A stretch of 64,000 bases of DNA from Chitinophaga agri. GTDB lineage: Bacteria > Bacteroidota > Bacteroidia > Chitinophagales > Chitinophagaceae. Position numbers and translations under genes: made by a program. The stretch is from assembly GCF_010093065.1 (NCBI RefSeq), contig NZ_CP048113.1:3348001-3412000 (forward strand), in the 5' to 3' direction. Below the pieces are notes generated by a model. It had not been told where the DNA came from. It worked only from the letters and a program-made list of their open reading frames with translations, and ran no database searches. Shown piece after piece: positions 16,796-25,939 of this stretch (position 1 is its first letter; each line of letters starts with the position of its first letter).

Positions 16796-18937
16796 TTACT
16801 GCTTTACTATTTTACCCTTGAAATGTTGTTTACCGTCTTTTAGCTGTACGATATACAACCCCTTCGGGAATGATCCTATTATTGCATTTAAGCCATTATT
16901 CAGCTCTGTAATGCTGCCGGTGCGTCTGAATACCACATGGCCATCTCCAGCCGTTATAACGACGTTTAAACGGGTATTCTGGCTATTATAATCCAGATAA
17001 GCTGCATTGTCAACGGGATTAGGACGGATCGTCAGTATCTGGCTGTCTTTGATCGTTTCCTTCACTTCCTGTATACGTAGCGCACTGCTGTTCGGAATGT
17101 AAATATTCGGCTGCGGTGGTGTGCTCATACCGGTACCGAGGTAGTAATCAGGATAAGGCGGCTGATTGTACGCAGTATTCTGCCAGGCAATAGCCGTGCG
17201 GTATTGGAGATTGTGCATCAGCGTGTACAGTCTGTAAGAAGTTTCAGCTGTTGTTGTGAATAATAACAAGCTACTGTTATCAGCACTTCTTACCAGTACT
17301 TCTTCCCGCCAGTCGCCCAGCAGGTCGGCAGTCAGGCAGGGATTAGCCTTTGTACTGTTATTGGAAGTCCCACCATAGTCAGATAAAGTAAGCAAACGGT
17401 TCAGCGCTTTGGAGGTGTAATTCCATTTATCCAGTTTCACACCATCCAGTAATTCCCTGCACAGATCACCATCCCACCAGATACCGAAATTATTACTGGG
17501 TTTGGCAGTACCAATAGATACTCCTTTACAGGTATACAGATCACCGGCGGAAGCCCACACCTCATAACCTATATGGGTGGGATCCACATCACCGGCCAGC
17601 GCCCTGCCGACATCTCCGGTAATACCATGGGCCGCTCCTCTGCCCCAGATAGGCGTACCACTGGCCGCATCTCTGAACTCGATACCAAAGTTACCATACT
17701 GGGACGGTGTCTCATGGCATTGCCACAACTCCTGCCCTGCTCTTTCCGGATCGAGATCTGTCATGTGCATGGCATCACCGTGTCCGAGGCCATTGACATA
17801 TAGTCCACTACCGTTGTCATTGATAGCACTCGAACCATTGATCAGCTCCTGCTTTCCATCGTTATCCACATCCCCCACCGTTACCTGGTGATTACCCTGT
17901 CCTGCATACGCGCCGTTACCGGATGTATTGCTGTCAAAAGTCCAGCGTTGGGTGAGCTGACCATTCCGCCAGTCCCAGGCGACTCTCACCAGGCGGGTAT
18001 AATAGCCACGGCCCATGATAAGAGAAGGACGGGCACCATCCAGATAAGCCACCGCATTCACAAATCTGTCTACACGGTTGCCATAGCTGTCTCCCCAGGA
18101 AGACACGGTACCACGGGCAGGCAGGTAATTGGTCGTCGCCATCGCAGCCCCTGTTTGTCCGTTGAATACAGTCAGAAATTCAGGACCACTCAGCACATAT
18201 CCACTACTATTCCTGTAATCGGCGGTCGCACTACCAATCACAGTACCCACGCCATCTACAGTTGCATCAGCTGTTTTCATCGCCACTTCTGCTTTACCAT
18301 CACCATCCAGGTCGTACACCATGAACTGTGTGTAATGGGCGCCGGCACGGATATTACGTCCCAGGTCAATACGCCACAAACGTGTACCGTTCAACCGGTA
18401 TGCATCAATATACACATTACCGGTATAGCCACTCTGGCTGTTGTCCTTGGCATTGGTAGGATCCCATTTCAGGACGATCTCATATTCACCATCGCCATCC
18501 AGGTCGCCTACACTGGCATCATTGGCAGTGTAGGTATATGCTTCACCGGATGGCGTGGTACCACCAGCGGGGAGCTGTAAGGGGATTGTTTTGTAGATAC
18601 TGGTCCATACACTGACAGCCGGAGTAGCTGTCTGCTCAGCACCATTTATAACGGGGCGGATGGTATAAGAACCGTTGGTGGTGACATTGTCAACATAATT
18701 CGTGGAATTGGTGATGGGAGTGGCGTTCAGCTTTACACCGTTCCTGTACACGTTAAAACTAATGGAACTGGGGTCGGTGCCAAGCATACGCCAGCCGATG
18801 TAGACGGCACTGCTGCTCTGGCGTACGGCAACAGGCGCTCTTGAAAGAAATTCCATCTGTTTCGACTGCGAGACGGCAGAAGAGGAAGAAAGGCTGATCA
18901 GTGCAAGGATCAGCAGTTGGGTGAACATGCTTTTCAT
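16796..18937 (-). CDS. Rhamnogalacturonan lyase, PL11, with T9SS tail
   Basis: 713 residues. Cuts the rhamnogalacturonan I backbone of pectin by beta-elimination. After a signal peptide (~24 residues), the N-terminal fibronectin-like part (SRAPVAVRQSSSAVYIGWRML) leads into the eight-bladed propeller of PL11, with calcium-binding repeats such as GDLDGDGEYEIV and YDLDGDGKAEVAMK. The last 80 residues (634-713) are a type IX secretion sorting domain (LTIRPNPVDNAAYLDY...GLYIVQLKDG), so the enzyme is exported to the surface or medium. No SusCD pair is next to it; it stands alone. Confidence 0.93.
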   Translation of the reverse strand: MKSMFTQLLILALISLSSSSAVSQSKQMEFLSRAPVAVRQSSSAVYIGWRMLGTDPSSISFNVYRNGVKLNATPITNSTNYVDNVTTNGSYTIRPVINGAEQTATPAVSVWTSIYKTIPLQLPAGGTTPSGEAYTYTANDASVGDLDGDGEYEIVLKWDPTNAKDNSQSGYTGNVYIDAYRLNGTRLWRIDLGRNIRAGAHYTQFMVYDLDGDGKAEVAMKTADATVDGVGTVIGSATADYRNSSGYVLSGPEFLTVFNGQTGAAMATTNYLPARGTVSSWGDSYGNRVDRFVNAVAYLDGARPSLIMGRGYYTRLVRVAWDWRNGQLTQRWTFDSNTSGNGAYAGQGNHQVTVGDVDNDGKQELINGSSAINDNGSGLYVNGLGHGDAMHMTDLDPERAGQELWQCHETPSQYGNFGIEFRDAASGTPIWGRGAAHGITGDVGRALAGDVDPTHIGYEVWASAGDLYTCKGVSIGTAKPSNNFGIWWDGDLCRELLDGVKLDKWNYTSKALNRLLTLSDYGGTSNNSTKANPCLTADLLGDWREEVLVRSADNSSLLLFTTTAETSYRLYTLMHNLQYRTAIAWQNTAYNQPPYPDYYLGTGMSTPPQPNIYIPNSSALRIQEVKETIKDSQILTIRPNPVDNAAYLDYNSQNTRLNVVITAGDGHVVFRRTGSITELNNGLNAIIGSFPKGLYIVQLKDGKQHFKGKIVKQ

Positions 18938-18958
18938 ACGGGAACTTATTTAAATATT

Positions 18959-19124
18959 TGGGAATTTGGAATTAGGAACCGGTTCAAATCAACAGGCATA
19001 CAAATAGTGTACAGGTGCACAATAGCGTCATATCCCCGGGGCTTTGAGGCCATATTCCAGGCGTACACATATCAATATCGTAAGACGCACCAATTCCTAA
19101 TTCTTAATTCCTAATTTATTCAAT
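18959..19124. repeat. inverted AATTGGGAATT-type repeats flanking ~100 bp
   Basis: The gap between two minus-strand genes (18938-19140) has GGGAATTTGGAATTAGGAA at its left end and CAATTCCTAATTCTTAATTCC at its right end, in opposite orientation about 110 bp apart. No ORF of note lies between. The heptamer (GGAATTA/G) is also used at 2396-2434 and 52750-52775. It may be a dispersed non-coding repeat or a loose terminator/leader structure. Confidence 0.5.
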
Positions 19125-19140
19125 ATTCCCGCGACTATAC

Positions 19141-20124
19141 TTACACCCTCGTTACATTCTCTACTACCGCATGTTCCAGCTCCTTCCCTTCAAATGTCCG
19201 TATGACATTTCTGGCTGCTATGGCGGCCATGGCATTACGTGTATCAACCGTAGCTGAGCCTATATGCGGCAGCACAGCGACATTGGGCATATTCAGCAGG
19301 GGATTATCTGCGGTCATAGGTTCAGGATTGGTCACATCCAGCCCCGCGCCCCAGATCGTGCCATTCTGCAATGCAGCGATCAGGTCGCCTTCATTGTGAA
19401 TACCGCCCCTGGCCGTATTAACGAATATTGCGGAAGGTTTCATTTTACTGAACACCTCTTTATTGAAGAGTTCTTTCGTCTCTGGCGTCAGTGCGGTATG
19501 TACGGATACCACATCACTATTCTGCAGTAACTCATCAAAGGAGACACGTATAGCGCCCAGTTGCCTTTCTGCTTCCTCATTTATACCGCGGTTGTAATAT
19601 ATGATCTTCATACCGTAAGCACCTGCACATCGCTGCGCCATCTCAAAACCGATCCTGCCTAAACCAACGATCCCCAGTGTCTTACCATTGAGTTCCAGTC
19701 CCAGGTTAGCCGTAGGATCCCAGAAATTCCAGTTGCCACGCAGGATCTCCTTGTGCATGTGAAAAGCTTTACGGGAAGCCGCCAGCATCAGCAGAAAAGC
19801 AGTATCTGCAGTAGCGCCGCTGAGTACGCCTGGCGTATTGCCCACGGCTATACCAAGGTCTTTTGCTGCTGTAACATCCACATTATCATACCCTACGGAC
19901 ATCATGGAGATGATACGCAGATGACGGCATGATTCGAGAAAATGACGGTCTACCTGCAGCGGACCGGACACAATGATCGCATCGTATTCCTTCATCACCG
20001 GGATCAGTTCTTCTGCCGGCTGATGACGGTTCTCCGTCCACACCGTATAGTCGATCTGATTGTCATTCAGCAGTTGCAACGCTATCTCAGGAACGTTCCT
20101 TGTTATATACACTCTCTTACGCAT
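19141..20124 (-). CDS. D-isomer 2-hydroxyacid dehydrogenase (glyoxylate/hydroxypyruvate reductase type)
   Basis: 327 residues. NAD(P)-dependent reduction of a 2-oxoacid such as glyoxylate or hydroxypyruvate. The Rossmann motif GIVGLGRIGFEMAQR, the catalytic arginine region (VNTARGGI) and histidine in LPHIGSATVDTRNAM are present, and MMSVGYDNVD is the usual substrate-loop start. This resembles D-glycerate dehydrogenase/GhrB-like enzymes. Substrate is inferred from similarity; a link to glyoxylate from the purine block 5 kb away is possible but not shown by context. Confidence 0.88.
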   Translation of the reverse strand: MRKRVYITRNVPEIALQLLNDNQIDYTVWTENRHQPAEELIPVMKEYDAIIVSGPLQVDRHFLESCRHLRIISMMSVGYDNVDVTAAKDLGIAVGNTPGVLSGATADTAFLLMLAASRKAFHMHKEILRGNWNFWDPTANLGLELNGKTLGIVGLGRIGFEMAQRCAGAYGMKIIYYNRGINEEAERQLGAIRVSFDELLQNSDVVSVHTALTPETKELFNKEVFSKMKPSAIFVNTARGGIHNEGDLIAALQNGTIWGAGLDVTNPEPMTADNPLLNMPNVAVLPHIGSATVDTRNAMAAIAARNVIRTFEGKELEHAVVENVTRV

Positions 20125-20204
20125 GGCTATATTAATTTCTGGTTATTGTCTACAAAATACATAAATGACTGTTTTCAGGGATATTTTTGACAAATTGTTT
20201 CGGG

Positions 20205-20342
20205 TAATTTTGCACCGAACAAAATTCACCTTTTCCCTCGTACCATTAAGAGCAGGTCAAATGGTTAAAGTGTTGGTTTTATTGTTTATTTTAGTCAAGT
20301 CCTACAGGCCGCTTACCTAACAGTGAACGGCCTGTTTTTTTT
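20205..20342 (+). ncRNA. candidate short RNA with promoter box and terminator
   Basis: TAATTTTG at 20205-20212 matches TAnnTTTG exactly, and about 92 bp further lies a strong terminator (20304-20342). A transcript from ~20219 to ~20342 would be ~125 nt and contains no convincing ORF. The upstream TTTG (20186-20189) is only 15 bp from the box, shorter than usual. The gene upstream (19141-20124) is on the other strand, so this terminator does not belong to it, and the next gene starts only at 20740. Inference from signals only. Confidence 0.4.
20304..20342 (+). terminator. intrinsic terminator with T8 tail
   Basis: ACAGGCCG (20304-20311), loop, CGGCCTGT (20328-20335) and a run of eight T. The inner loop (CTTAC...GTGAA) can extend the stem with one mismatch. 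Preceded by TTTTAGTC; related to the hairpin at 697-725. Confidence 0.7.
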
Positions 20343-20544
20343 AGCCGGTTGCCCGCAGTCATACTGTTCACCCAATCATCTATTCCATGCTCTCCAGATA
20401 TGCGGCTCATGCATTCCCATTTTATAGCTGTACAGGATATTCCGTATTGTTTTACTGACACGAAAAAAAAAGTGCTTTTCCACGTTGTAAAATTGATGAA
20501 TAATGATAACTTGCAATAGGGCGAAACGCCCGCCCATGCTGCAT

Positions 20545-20585
20545 TAACAATTCATTTAAGATCGTAACAATTCATTAAAGATTCG
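20545..20585. repeat. tandem direct repeat upstream of the S41 protease gene
   Basis: TAACAATTCATTTAAGATCG (20545-20564) is followed immediately by TAACAATTCATTAAAGATTCG (20565-20585): two copies, ~90 % alike, about 155 bp before the ATG at 20740. Head-to-tail repeats of about two helical turns fit a regulator binding site. The rest of 20343-20739 shows no gene. Confidence 0.55.
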
Positions 20586-20739
20586 TCACACAGTGGATGT
20601 TGCTGACAGCACGGGACTGTGTATAAATGATCGTCAATAATTATACGCGCAGCAACCGAAAAGATGGCGTAAAATACTATCGCCAGAAAGCAATGGATAA
20701 AAACAACTGCAGGTATTTCTAACTAATCTCCGTACGAGT

Positions 20740-21783
20740 ATGAAACTACACTTATATAAATCTGCCGCCCTGCTGGGCGCTCTATGCCTTCCGCTATATA
20801 TGTCCGCACAGACAGCTGCGAAAGATACAGTTCATGTGGTCAGTAAAGAAGTAACGCATGAGATCCTTACGAGGATCAGTAAACAACTGGATGAAGGATA
20901 TCCTTTCCCGGAAATAGCGAAGAAATATATCGCAACCTTAAAAAACCAGGAATCCAGGAAAGCCTATCAGGACCTGACCCCGGAAAAGCTGGCCAGAAAG
21001 ATCACCAATGATCTGCGTGAGACGCATAAAGATGTGCATCTTACCATCTTCCACAATAAAGATTACTATGAGCAGCTGACCCGTTCATTCTCTAATACCC
21101 GCACACCTGAAGATGATAAACTGGAACTCGAAAGAAAACGCCAGAACAACTACGGTTTTGATGCGGTGGAACTGAATAAAAAAACGTCTACTGCCTACAT
21201 TAAAATACAAGGTGGTTTCCATGGCGATCAGGAAGCTTTTGAAATGGCTGCCAATGCTATGAATATGGCTGCGTATTCCAAAAACATCATTATCGACATC
21301 AGGGATAATGGTGGTGGGACCGGTATGATGGGACGTTTTCTCGCTGGTTATTTCTTCAATGCGGGTGACGAACGCTACTACCTCCATGGTTATCATAAAG
21401 ACAGATCAAAAGATATCCAGGAATGGACATATCCTTTCGTTCCCGGTAAGAGAATGCCTGACAGCAAACTGTATATCCTTGTTAATAAACATACAGCATC
21501 TGCAACAGAAGGTTTTGCTTTCGCTATGCAACAGATGCATCGTGCCACTATCGTAGGCGACACGACCGCTGGTGCCGGTATCGCTGGTTCCATGATACCG
21601 CTGAAGGAAAACCTGGTGGTGTTCATGCCGGTGAAAATGGTCGCAGCTCCTGGTTCTGATGAGGGATGGGAAGGCATCGGCGTATTACCGGATGTTCCTG
21701 TAAAAGGTGAAGATGCAAGAACGGAGGCTGAAAAGCTGATCAAAAAAGAACAGGACCTGGCCTCAGCCGCCAGGACTAAGTAA
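20740..21783 (+). CDS. S41 family serine peptidase
   Basis: 347 residues with a signal peptide (~23 residues, ending MSAQ). Tail-specific-protease/IRBP-like fold without a PDZ domain. The N-terminal helical part (residues 30-110, EILTRISKQLDEGYPFPEIAKKY) is the 'S41 N-terminal' domain; the catalytic half has IIIDIRDNGGGTG and the nucleophile S254 in HTASATEGFAFAM, then GDTTAGAG. Probably periplasmic or outer-membrane-facing. Free-standing, with a strong terminator behind it and tandem repeats ahead. Confidence 0.88.
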   Translation: MKLHLYKSAALLGALCLPLYMSAQTAAKDTVHVVSKEVTHEILTRISKQLDEGYPFPEIAKKYIATLKNQESRKAYQDLTPEKLARKITNDLRETHKDVHLTIFHNKDYYEQLTRSFSNTRTPEDDKLELERKRQNNYGFDAVELNKKTSTAYIKIQGGFHGDQEAFEMAANAMNMAAYSKNIIIDIRDNGGGTGMMGRFLAGYFFNAGDERYYLHGYHKDRSKDIQEWTYPFVPGKRMPDSKLYILVNKHTASATEGFAFAMQQMHRATIVGDTTAGAGIAGSMIPLKENLVVFMPVKMVAAPGSDEGWEGIGVLPDVPVKGEDARTEAEKLIKKEQDLASAARTK

Positions 21784-21810
21784 TATTTCCTACCTACAAC
21801 TGTAACTGTA

Positions 21811-21858
21811 ACAGTGGGGTATCAAAAGTGATCGCTTTTGATACCCCACTGTCTTTTT
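21811..21858 (+). terminator. strong intrinsic terminator after the S41 gene
   Basis: An 18-bp perfect stem (21811-21828 with 21835-21852; ACAGTGGGGTATC...GATACCCCACTGT), 6-nt loop, then CTTTTTT. It also lies just past the stop of the convergent gene at 21890, so it may serve both. Confidence 0.85.
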
Positions 21859-21889
21859 TATGCATGGAGGAATGTTGTATCAACTGATA

Positions 21890-22573
21890 CTATTTCCTGC
21901 TTTTATACTGATAAAAGATGCCCTTATCAAACGGCGTCCACAGACAGGCCTTTTGTCCGCCACTTTTCAAACCACTGTTTGCCCAGGTATTACAGGTATG
22001 AAACAGACTATAACTACCTTTTGCCTCATAAAATGCATCTGTGGTTCCATAATTGGCATCTGTAACAATGTGGATCACATTCCCTTTATCATCACGATCA
22101 AAACTACCCTGTATATAGCTGATCAGTCCTGCATAATGCGCACTGTCAATATTGAGTCTGATACAATCATTCCCCTCACGCATCGTGCGGTAATAAGTAG
22201 CATGAATAGCCGATGAACTAAGGCCGGTAGCGGCCTTAAAAGCCGTACTGAATTTCAGGTCCGCCCAGGTAGGCGTTTCCAGGTAGAAGCCTTTGTCTCC
22301 CCATCCGAAAGCAATCCATTCGGCCGTAGTATCCTTTCCTCTGGTATTGACAAAGCGGACGTCTTTGCTCCAGTCGATCTGACTATTGCGCACCGGCATC
22401 ACCAGATCTGTATGTACGCCATTTGTCAGAATGTAAAGCGGGATCTCATCACCGCTGGCGGGTTCTTTATCCACCGTAATACGTGATAACACATAAGCTG
22501 CTGACAGGTATAGGGCTACGAGTACAACCGGAGTTAAAATAGTCCATCCGATGATCTTGATTACTTTCTTCAA
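21890..22573 (-). CDS. TIGR02117 / DUF2459 family protein
   Basis: 227 residues. One N-terminal membrane segment (about 7-30) and an extracytoplasmic domain. Conserved blocks of this family are visible: YILTNGVHTDLVMPV, EWIAFGWGDKGFYLETPTWADL, and the cysteine/histidine region LFHTCNTWANSGLKSGG. The C-T-W and N-G-x-H-T elements look like a papain-type (NlpC-like) Cys/His arrangement, but activity is unproven. Stands alone between two terminator-bearing gaps. Confidence 0.75.
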   Translation of the reverse strand: MKKVIKIIGWTILTPVVLVALYLSAAYVLSRITVDKEPASGDEIPLYILTNGVHTDLVMPVRNSQIDWSKDVRFVNTRGKDTTAEWIAFGWGDKGFYLETPTWADLKFSTAFKAATGLSSSAIHATYYRTMREGNDCIRLNIDSAHYAGLISYIQGSFDRDDKGNVIHIVTDANYGTTDAFYEAKGSYSLFHTCNTWANSGLKSGGQKACLWTPFDKGIFYQYKSRK

Positions 22574-22909
22574 TGTGATTGATAATTAATAATTAGCAAT
22601 GATACTTAATAAGCAGGCTAGCCTTACATGTAATAGGTAAACGTTTATCATTAATCCCCGGCGGGCAAAAAGGTAACCCACTACAATCGCTGCCTGCATG
22701 CTGCGCCATCAACAACCACTAATGACTAATTACATTGGCTGATCATGAAAACATCGCCGGACTACTGAACGAAATGACTTATATTACCAATGGATTATAA
22801 CGTAGATGCCCCTGCGGAATTTGCAGCTGCAGGAGTAAGCGTAGGCGGATCATGCGCCTTCCCTAAGACGAACAAACGCGTAGAATAACATTGTAACGGT
22901 TATAAATGC

Positions 22910-22943
22910 GAATACCTGTGAGTAGAGCTACTCACAGGTATTC
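22910..22943. promoter_or_regulatory. perfect 16-bp inverted repeat before the GH71/99-like gene
   Basis: GAATACCTGTGAGTAG (22910-22925), AG, CTACTCACAGGTATTC (22928-22943), ending 37 bp before the ATG at 22981. The genes on both sides read away from this gap, so it cannot be a terminator for either; it is an operator or a leader hairpin. The remaining gap 22574-22909 shows no gene. Confidence 0.6.
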
Positions 22944-22980
22944 ACGTTATATCTTCAGAACAATTTAAACAAAACCCTCT

Positions 22981-24849
22981 ATGCGAAAACCCTCAGTATG
23001 GTCCTTTACCCTTATGGTACTGACGATCATTACACTCCATTCAAGCGCGCAGGTGGCTCCTGCAGCACAATCAGTGACCGGTAAACTGATTTGCGGATAC
23101 CAGGCATGGTTTAATTGTTACGGCGACGGCTCGCCTGTAGAAAGATGGGCCCATTGGAGCCCCGGCAATTACCGCTCAGACACGCCCAAACCTGCTCCTG
23201 GCCGTATTACCTTCGAAGCATTCCCGGACATATCGGAGTACCCTGCCACCAGTCTGTTCCAGACGGCTCTCGGTAACCTGCATGACGCACGTAATGCCCG
23301 TCTGTTCAGCTCCTGGCCACAGGCATCGATTGACCTTCACTTTTCCTGGATGCAGCAACACGGTATTGATGGCGTAGCCCAGCAACGTTTCCTCGGACCT
23401 ACCGGGGACGGTGTGTACAAAACCAGTATGGATAGCCTGGTACGAAGGATCAGGCGTAGTGCCGAAAAGTACCAGCGTATCTTCTACATCATGTATGACA
23501 TGAGTGCGGATGATACCGCCTTCTTCAAAGCTGACTGGCTGCATATCGAAAACGATCTGCGTCCACAGGAATCCCCTTACTATGCCCACCAGCATGGAAA
23601 GCCGGTCATTTGTATATGGGGCTTCGGACTGAATGAACGCAGTAATCGGCCGGCCAATAGTCTCGCCATTATCAACTGGCTGAAAGGGAAAGGATACTAC
23701 GTTATCGGCGGCGTTCCTGCCGGCTGGCGTACTGGTACCCGTGATTCACATCCTGGTTATGAGAATGTGTATAAAGCATTTAATATGCTGTCTCCCTGGG
23801 CCGTAGGACGCTTCAACAGCCTTACCGGTGCAGACGACTTTAAAACCGACAATCTGGTCCCGGATCAGGCGTATTGTGCGGCAAACGGGCTGGATTACCA
23901 ACCGGTTATATTCCCTGGCTTTGCCTGGAGCAACTGGAATGGCGGCACCAGGAACATGATCCCCCGCCTCCGCGGAGAATTCTTCTGGCGCCAGCTGTAT
24001 AACATCAAAAGCCTGGGTATGAACACCGCCTACATCGCTATGTTCGATGAGTATGACGAAGGCACTGTCATCGCTAAAATGGCGGATAGCTATTTTGCGG
24101 TAACGAATGATCAATACTTCCTTACCACCAGCGCTGACGGTACCTATATAGGAGCCGATTTCTACCTGCGGCTGGCCGGTCAGGCCACAAAAGTCCTGAA
24201 AGGGGCCGCGCCACTGACAACCAATGTGACCATCCCCTACGCGACGGCACCACTATGGTTCAGGACCAGTGTAGAACCACAATATGATGCAACGATCACC
24301 TGGACGGATACGCCCGACCAAAGTGTGGCTACCACCAATGTAACGGGCTATGACGGAACAGGTGCCCCCATCTGTGGCATTGTACAGAATGAGTCCAGCC
24401 ATACAGGACCATCTTCCATCCGCGTGGCAGGAAGGGCTACTTCTGCTACTGCCAATGCTTACTGTGCCTTTAAGATCTTCGACGTCAATATTCCTGTAAC
24501 TGCCGGTACCGGACTCAGTTTCTGGCTCTATCCTACCAGCAATCTTTCCCGTTACGTAACGGTAGACCTGATCATGACGGACGGAACTTCCCTGCGGGAT
24601 GCCGGTGCGGTGGATCAACATGGTGTATCTATGCATCCGGCTGCAGGACATGGTACGGTCAACAGCTGGTCACAGATCACCTGTAATATCGGGCAATGGC
24701 TGAACGGTAAGACTATTGACCGTATCGTCGTGGATTATGTACATGGCAATGAAGTGGGTAACTTTAAGACATATGTGGATGATATTATCATCAGTGATAC
24801 GACCACAGTGGCTAGTCTGCAATTAAAAACACCAGGCAGGAAACATTAA
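22981..24849 (+). CDS. GH71/GH99-like glycoside hydrolase with C-terminal beta domain
   Basis: 622 residues with a signal peptide (~26 residues). Residues ~30-400 form the GH71/99-like barrel: KLICGYQAWFNCYGDG, ERWAHWSPG, QQHGIDGVAQQRFLG, YIMYDMSADD, ICIWGFG, IGGVPAGWRTG, FPGFAWSNWNGG and the acidic MFDEYDEGT near 360. Often labelled xylosidase/arabinosidase; GH99 members act on mannans. The C-terminal ~200 residues look like a carbohydrate-binding beta-sandwich (SSIRVAGRATS...YCAFKIFDVNIPV). Substrate not deducible. No neighbour genes of sugar uptake. Confidence 0.83.
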   Translation: MRKPSVWSFTLMVLTIITLHSSAQVAPAAQSVTGKLICGYQAWFNCYGDGSPVERWAHWSPGNYRSDTPKPAPGRITFEAFPDISEYPATSLFQTALGNLHDARNARLFSSWPQASIDLHFSWMQQHGIDGVAQQRFLGPTGDGVYKTSMDSLVRRIRRSAEKYQRIFYIMYDMSADDTAFFKADWLHIENDLRPQESPYYAHQHGKPVICIWGFGLNERSNRPANSLAIINWLKGKGYYVIGGVPAGWRTGTRDSHPGYENVYKAFNMLSPWAVGRFNSLTGADDFKTDNLVPDQAYCAANGLDYQPVIFPGFAWSNWNGGTRNMIPRLRGEFFWRQLYNIKSLGMNTAYIAMFDEYDEGTVIAKMADSYFAVTNDQYFLTTSADGTYIGADFYLRLAGQATKVLKGAAPLTTNVTIPYATAPLWFRTSVEPQYDATITWTDTPDQSVATTNVTGYDGTGAPICGIVQNESSHTGPSSIRVAGRATSATANAYCAFKIFDVNIPVTAGTGLSFWLYPTSNLSRYVTVDLIMTDGTSLRDAGAVDQHGVSMHPAAGHGTVNSWSQITCNIGQWLNGKTIDRIVVDYVHGNEVGNFKTYVDDIIISDTTTVASLQLKTPGRKH

Positions 24850-24861
24850 GTATAAAAGAGC

Positions 24862-24920
24862 GGGGCCTTTTGTATGACGCTCATATGTTTACAACATAAG
24901 AGCATCGTACAAAAGGCCCC
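24862..24920. terminator. bidirectional terminator between convergent genes
   Basis: GGGGCCTTTTGTATGACGCTC (24862-24882) pairs with GAGCATCGTACAAAAGGCCCC (24900-24920) with mismatches in the middle, followed by ACTTTATT. It lies between the GH71/99-like gene and the minus-strand rhomboid gene. Confidence 0.8.
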
Positions 24921-24950
24921 ACTTTATTAAAAAATAGAATAATCAGTTAT

Positions 24951-25790
24951 TCACACTTCTTCTGAATACTTCATGAGCATAGCCCGCTCTTTTTTGGTCA
25001 GACTTTTCATACCGCGTTTATGGATCTTTTCCAACAGGGCGTCCAGGTCCTGCTTCTGGCCGGACCGTTCGAGATTATAACGGTCATCCAGGTCATAATC
25101 TCCTACATGCTCCTGGAAGTACTTGTTTTCGATCAGCAGTGCATGCGGGCGGGTCACGATGATATACACAAAAAAGATCCCTGGTAGCAGGATCGCCAAA
25201 ATGGTCGGGAGATTGGTCACCACCACTTCCGGCACCATACACAGCACCACGAGCATTCCAATCAGGGCACCACCCAGGTGCGCTTCGTGGCCGATATTAT
25301 CTTTCTTGGAACGTACACCGTAAATAGAATAGAGTACATATCCCACGCCATATGCCCAGGCGGGAATAGCAAACGGCAAGCCGAAGAACCCCAGCTTCAT
25401 TCCCGGAAAGACAGCAATGGAAGCAAAGACAATTCCACACACAGCCCCGGAAGCCCCCACAGCGCTATAATCACCATGATTACGGTGGATCAGCAGCGAT
25501 AAGAGGTTCCCTCCTACCAGACTGGCCACGTACAATACCAGGTAGCTCGCATGCCCCATCCTCAGTTCAAGCCCACTGAAGGCATACAGGGAGAACATAT
25601 TGAACAACAGATGCATCCAGTTCACGTGCAGGAACCCTGACGAGATCAGTCGTTTGTAGTCTTTGTAGACCAAGATGTTATCTACTTCAAATGAGTACTT
25701 ATTGAAAAAGGTGCGGTCCTTTAGTCCTTTGTAAGAAACTGCAATATTTACAATAATCAGTAAGAGGTTAATGAGACCAATGTGTGCCAT
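24951..25790 (-). CDS. Rhomboid family intramembrane serine protease
   Basis: 279 residues with six or more membrane helices. Cuts transmembrane substrates inside the membrane. The catalytic dyad is visible: serine S114 in GASG and histidine H171 in EAHLGGALIGM; HxxxN (H60-LLF-N64) on the second helix is also conserved. A soluble C-terminal tail (from ~225, charged, LDALLEKIHKRGMKSLTKKERAML) is common in Bacteroidota rhomboids. Substrate unknown. Confidence 0.93.
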   Translation of the reverse strand: MAHIGLINLLLIIVNIAVSYKGLKDRTFFNKYSFEVDNILVYKDYKRLISSGFLHVNWMHLLFNMFSLYAFSGLELRMGHASYLVLYVASLVGGNLLSLLIHRNHGDYSAVGASGAVCGIVFASIAVFPGMKLGFFGLPFAIPAWAYGVGYVLYSIYGVRSKKDNIGHEAHLGGALIGMLVVLCMVPEVVVTNLPTILAILLPGIFFVYIIVTRPHALLIENKYFQEHVGDYDLDDRYNLERSGQKQDLDALLEKIHKRGMKSLTKKERAMLMKYSEEV

Positions 25791-25939
25791 TCAAATGCGG
25801 GTTTAAAAATAACTATAGGGAACGCCAGCCCGGAAATATTGTTCACTTCAATATTGTGATTAGTACAAATATATCCAAAACTGCCGTCATCAATTCGCGC
25901 TTTCCCGGAATTTATTTAATATTAGCAAAAATCGCACCC

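Noticed and set aside
17888..18580. Plus-strand 230-residue frame inside the PL11 lyase gene
   Set aside because: Antisense to a conserved enzyme with repeats; sequence rich in T, S, H and C without any motif.
18938..19140. Possible miniature transposable element
   Set aside because: Inverted ends are present, but no target duplication could be recognised and only one such arrangement is in the window, so it is listed as a repeat only.
25784..25939. Longer N-terminus of the DinB protein
   Set aside because: It would overlap the start of the divergent rhomboid gene and adds 52 residues unlike the family.
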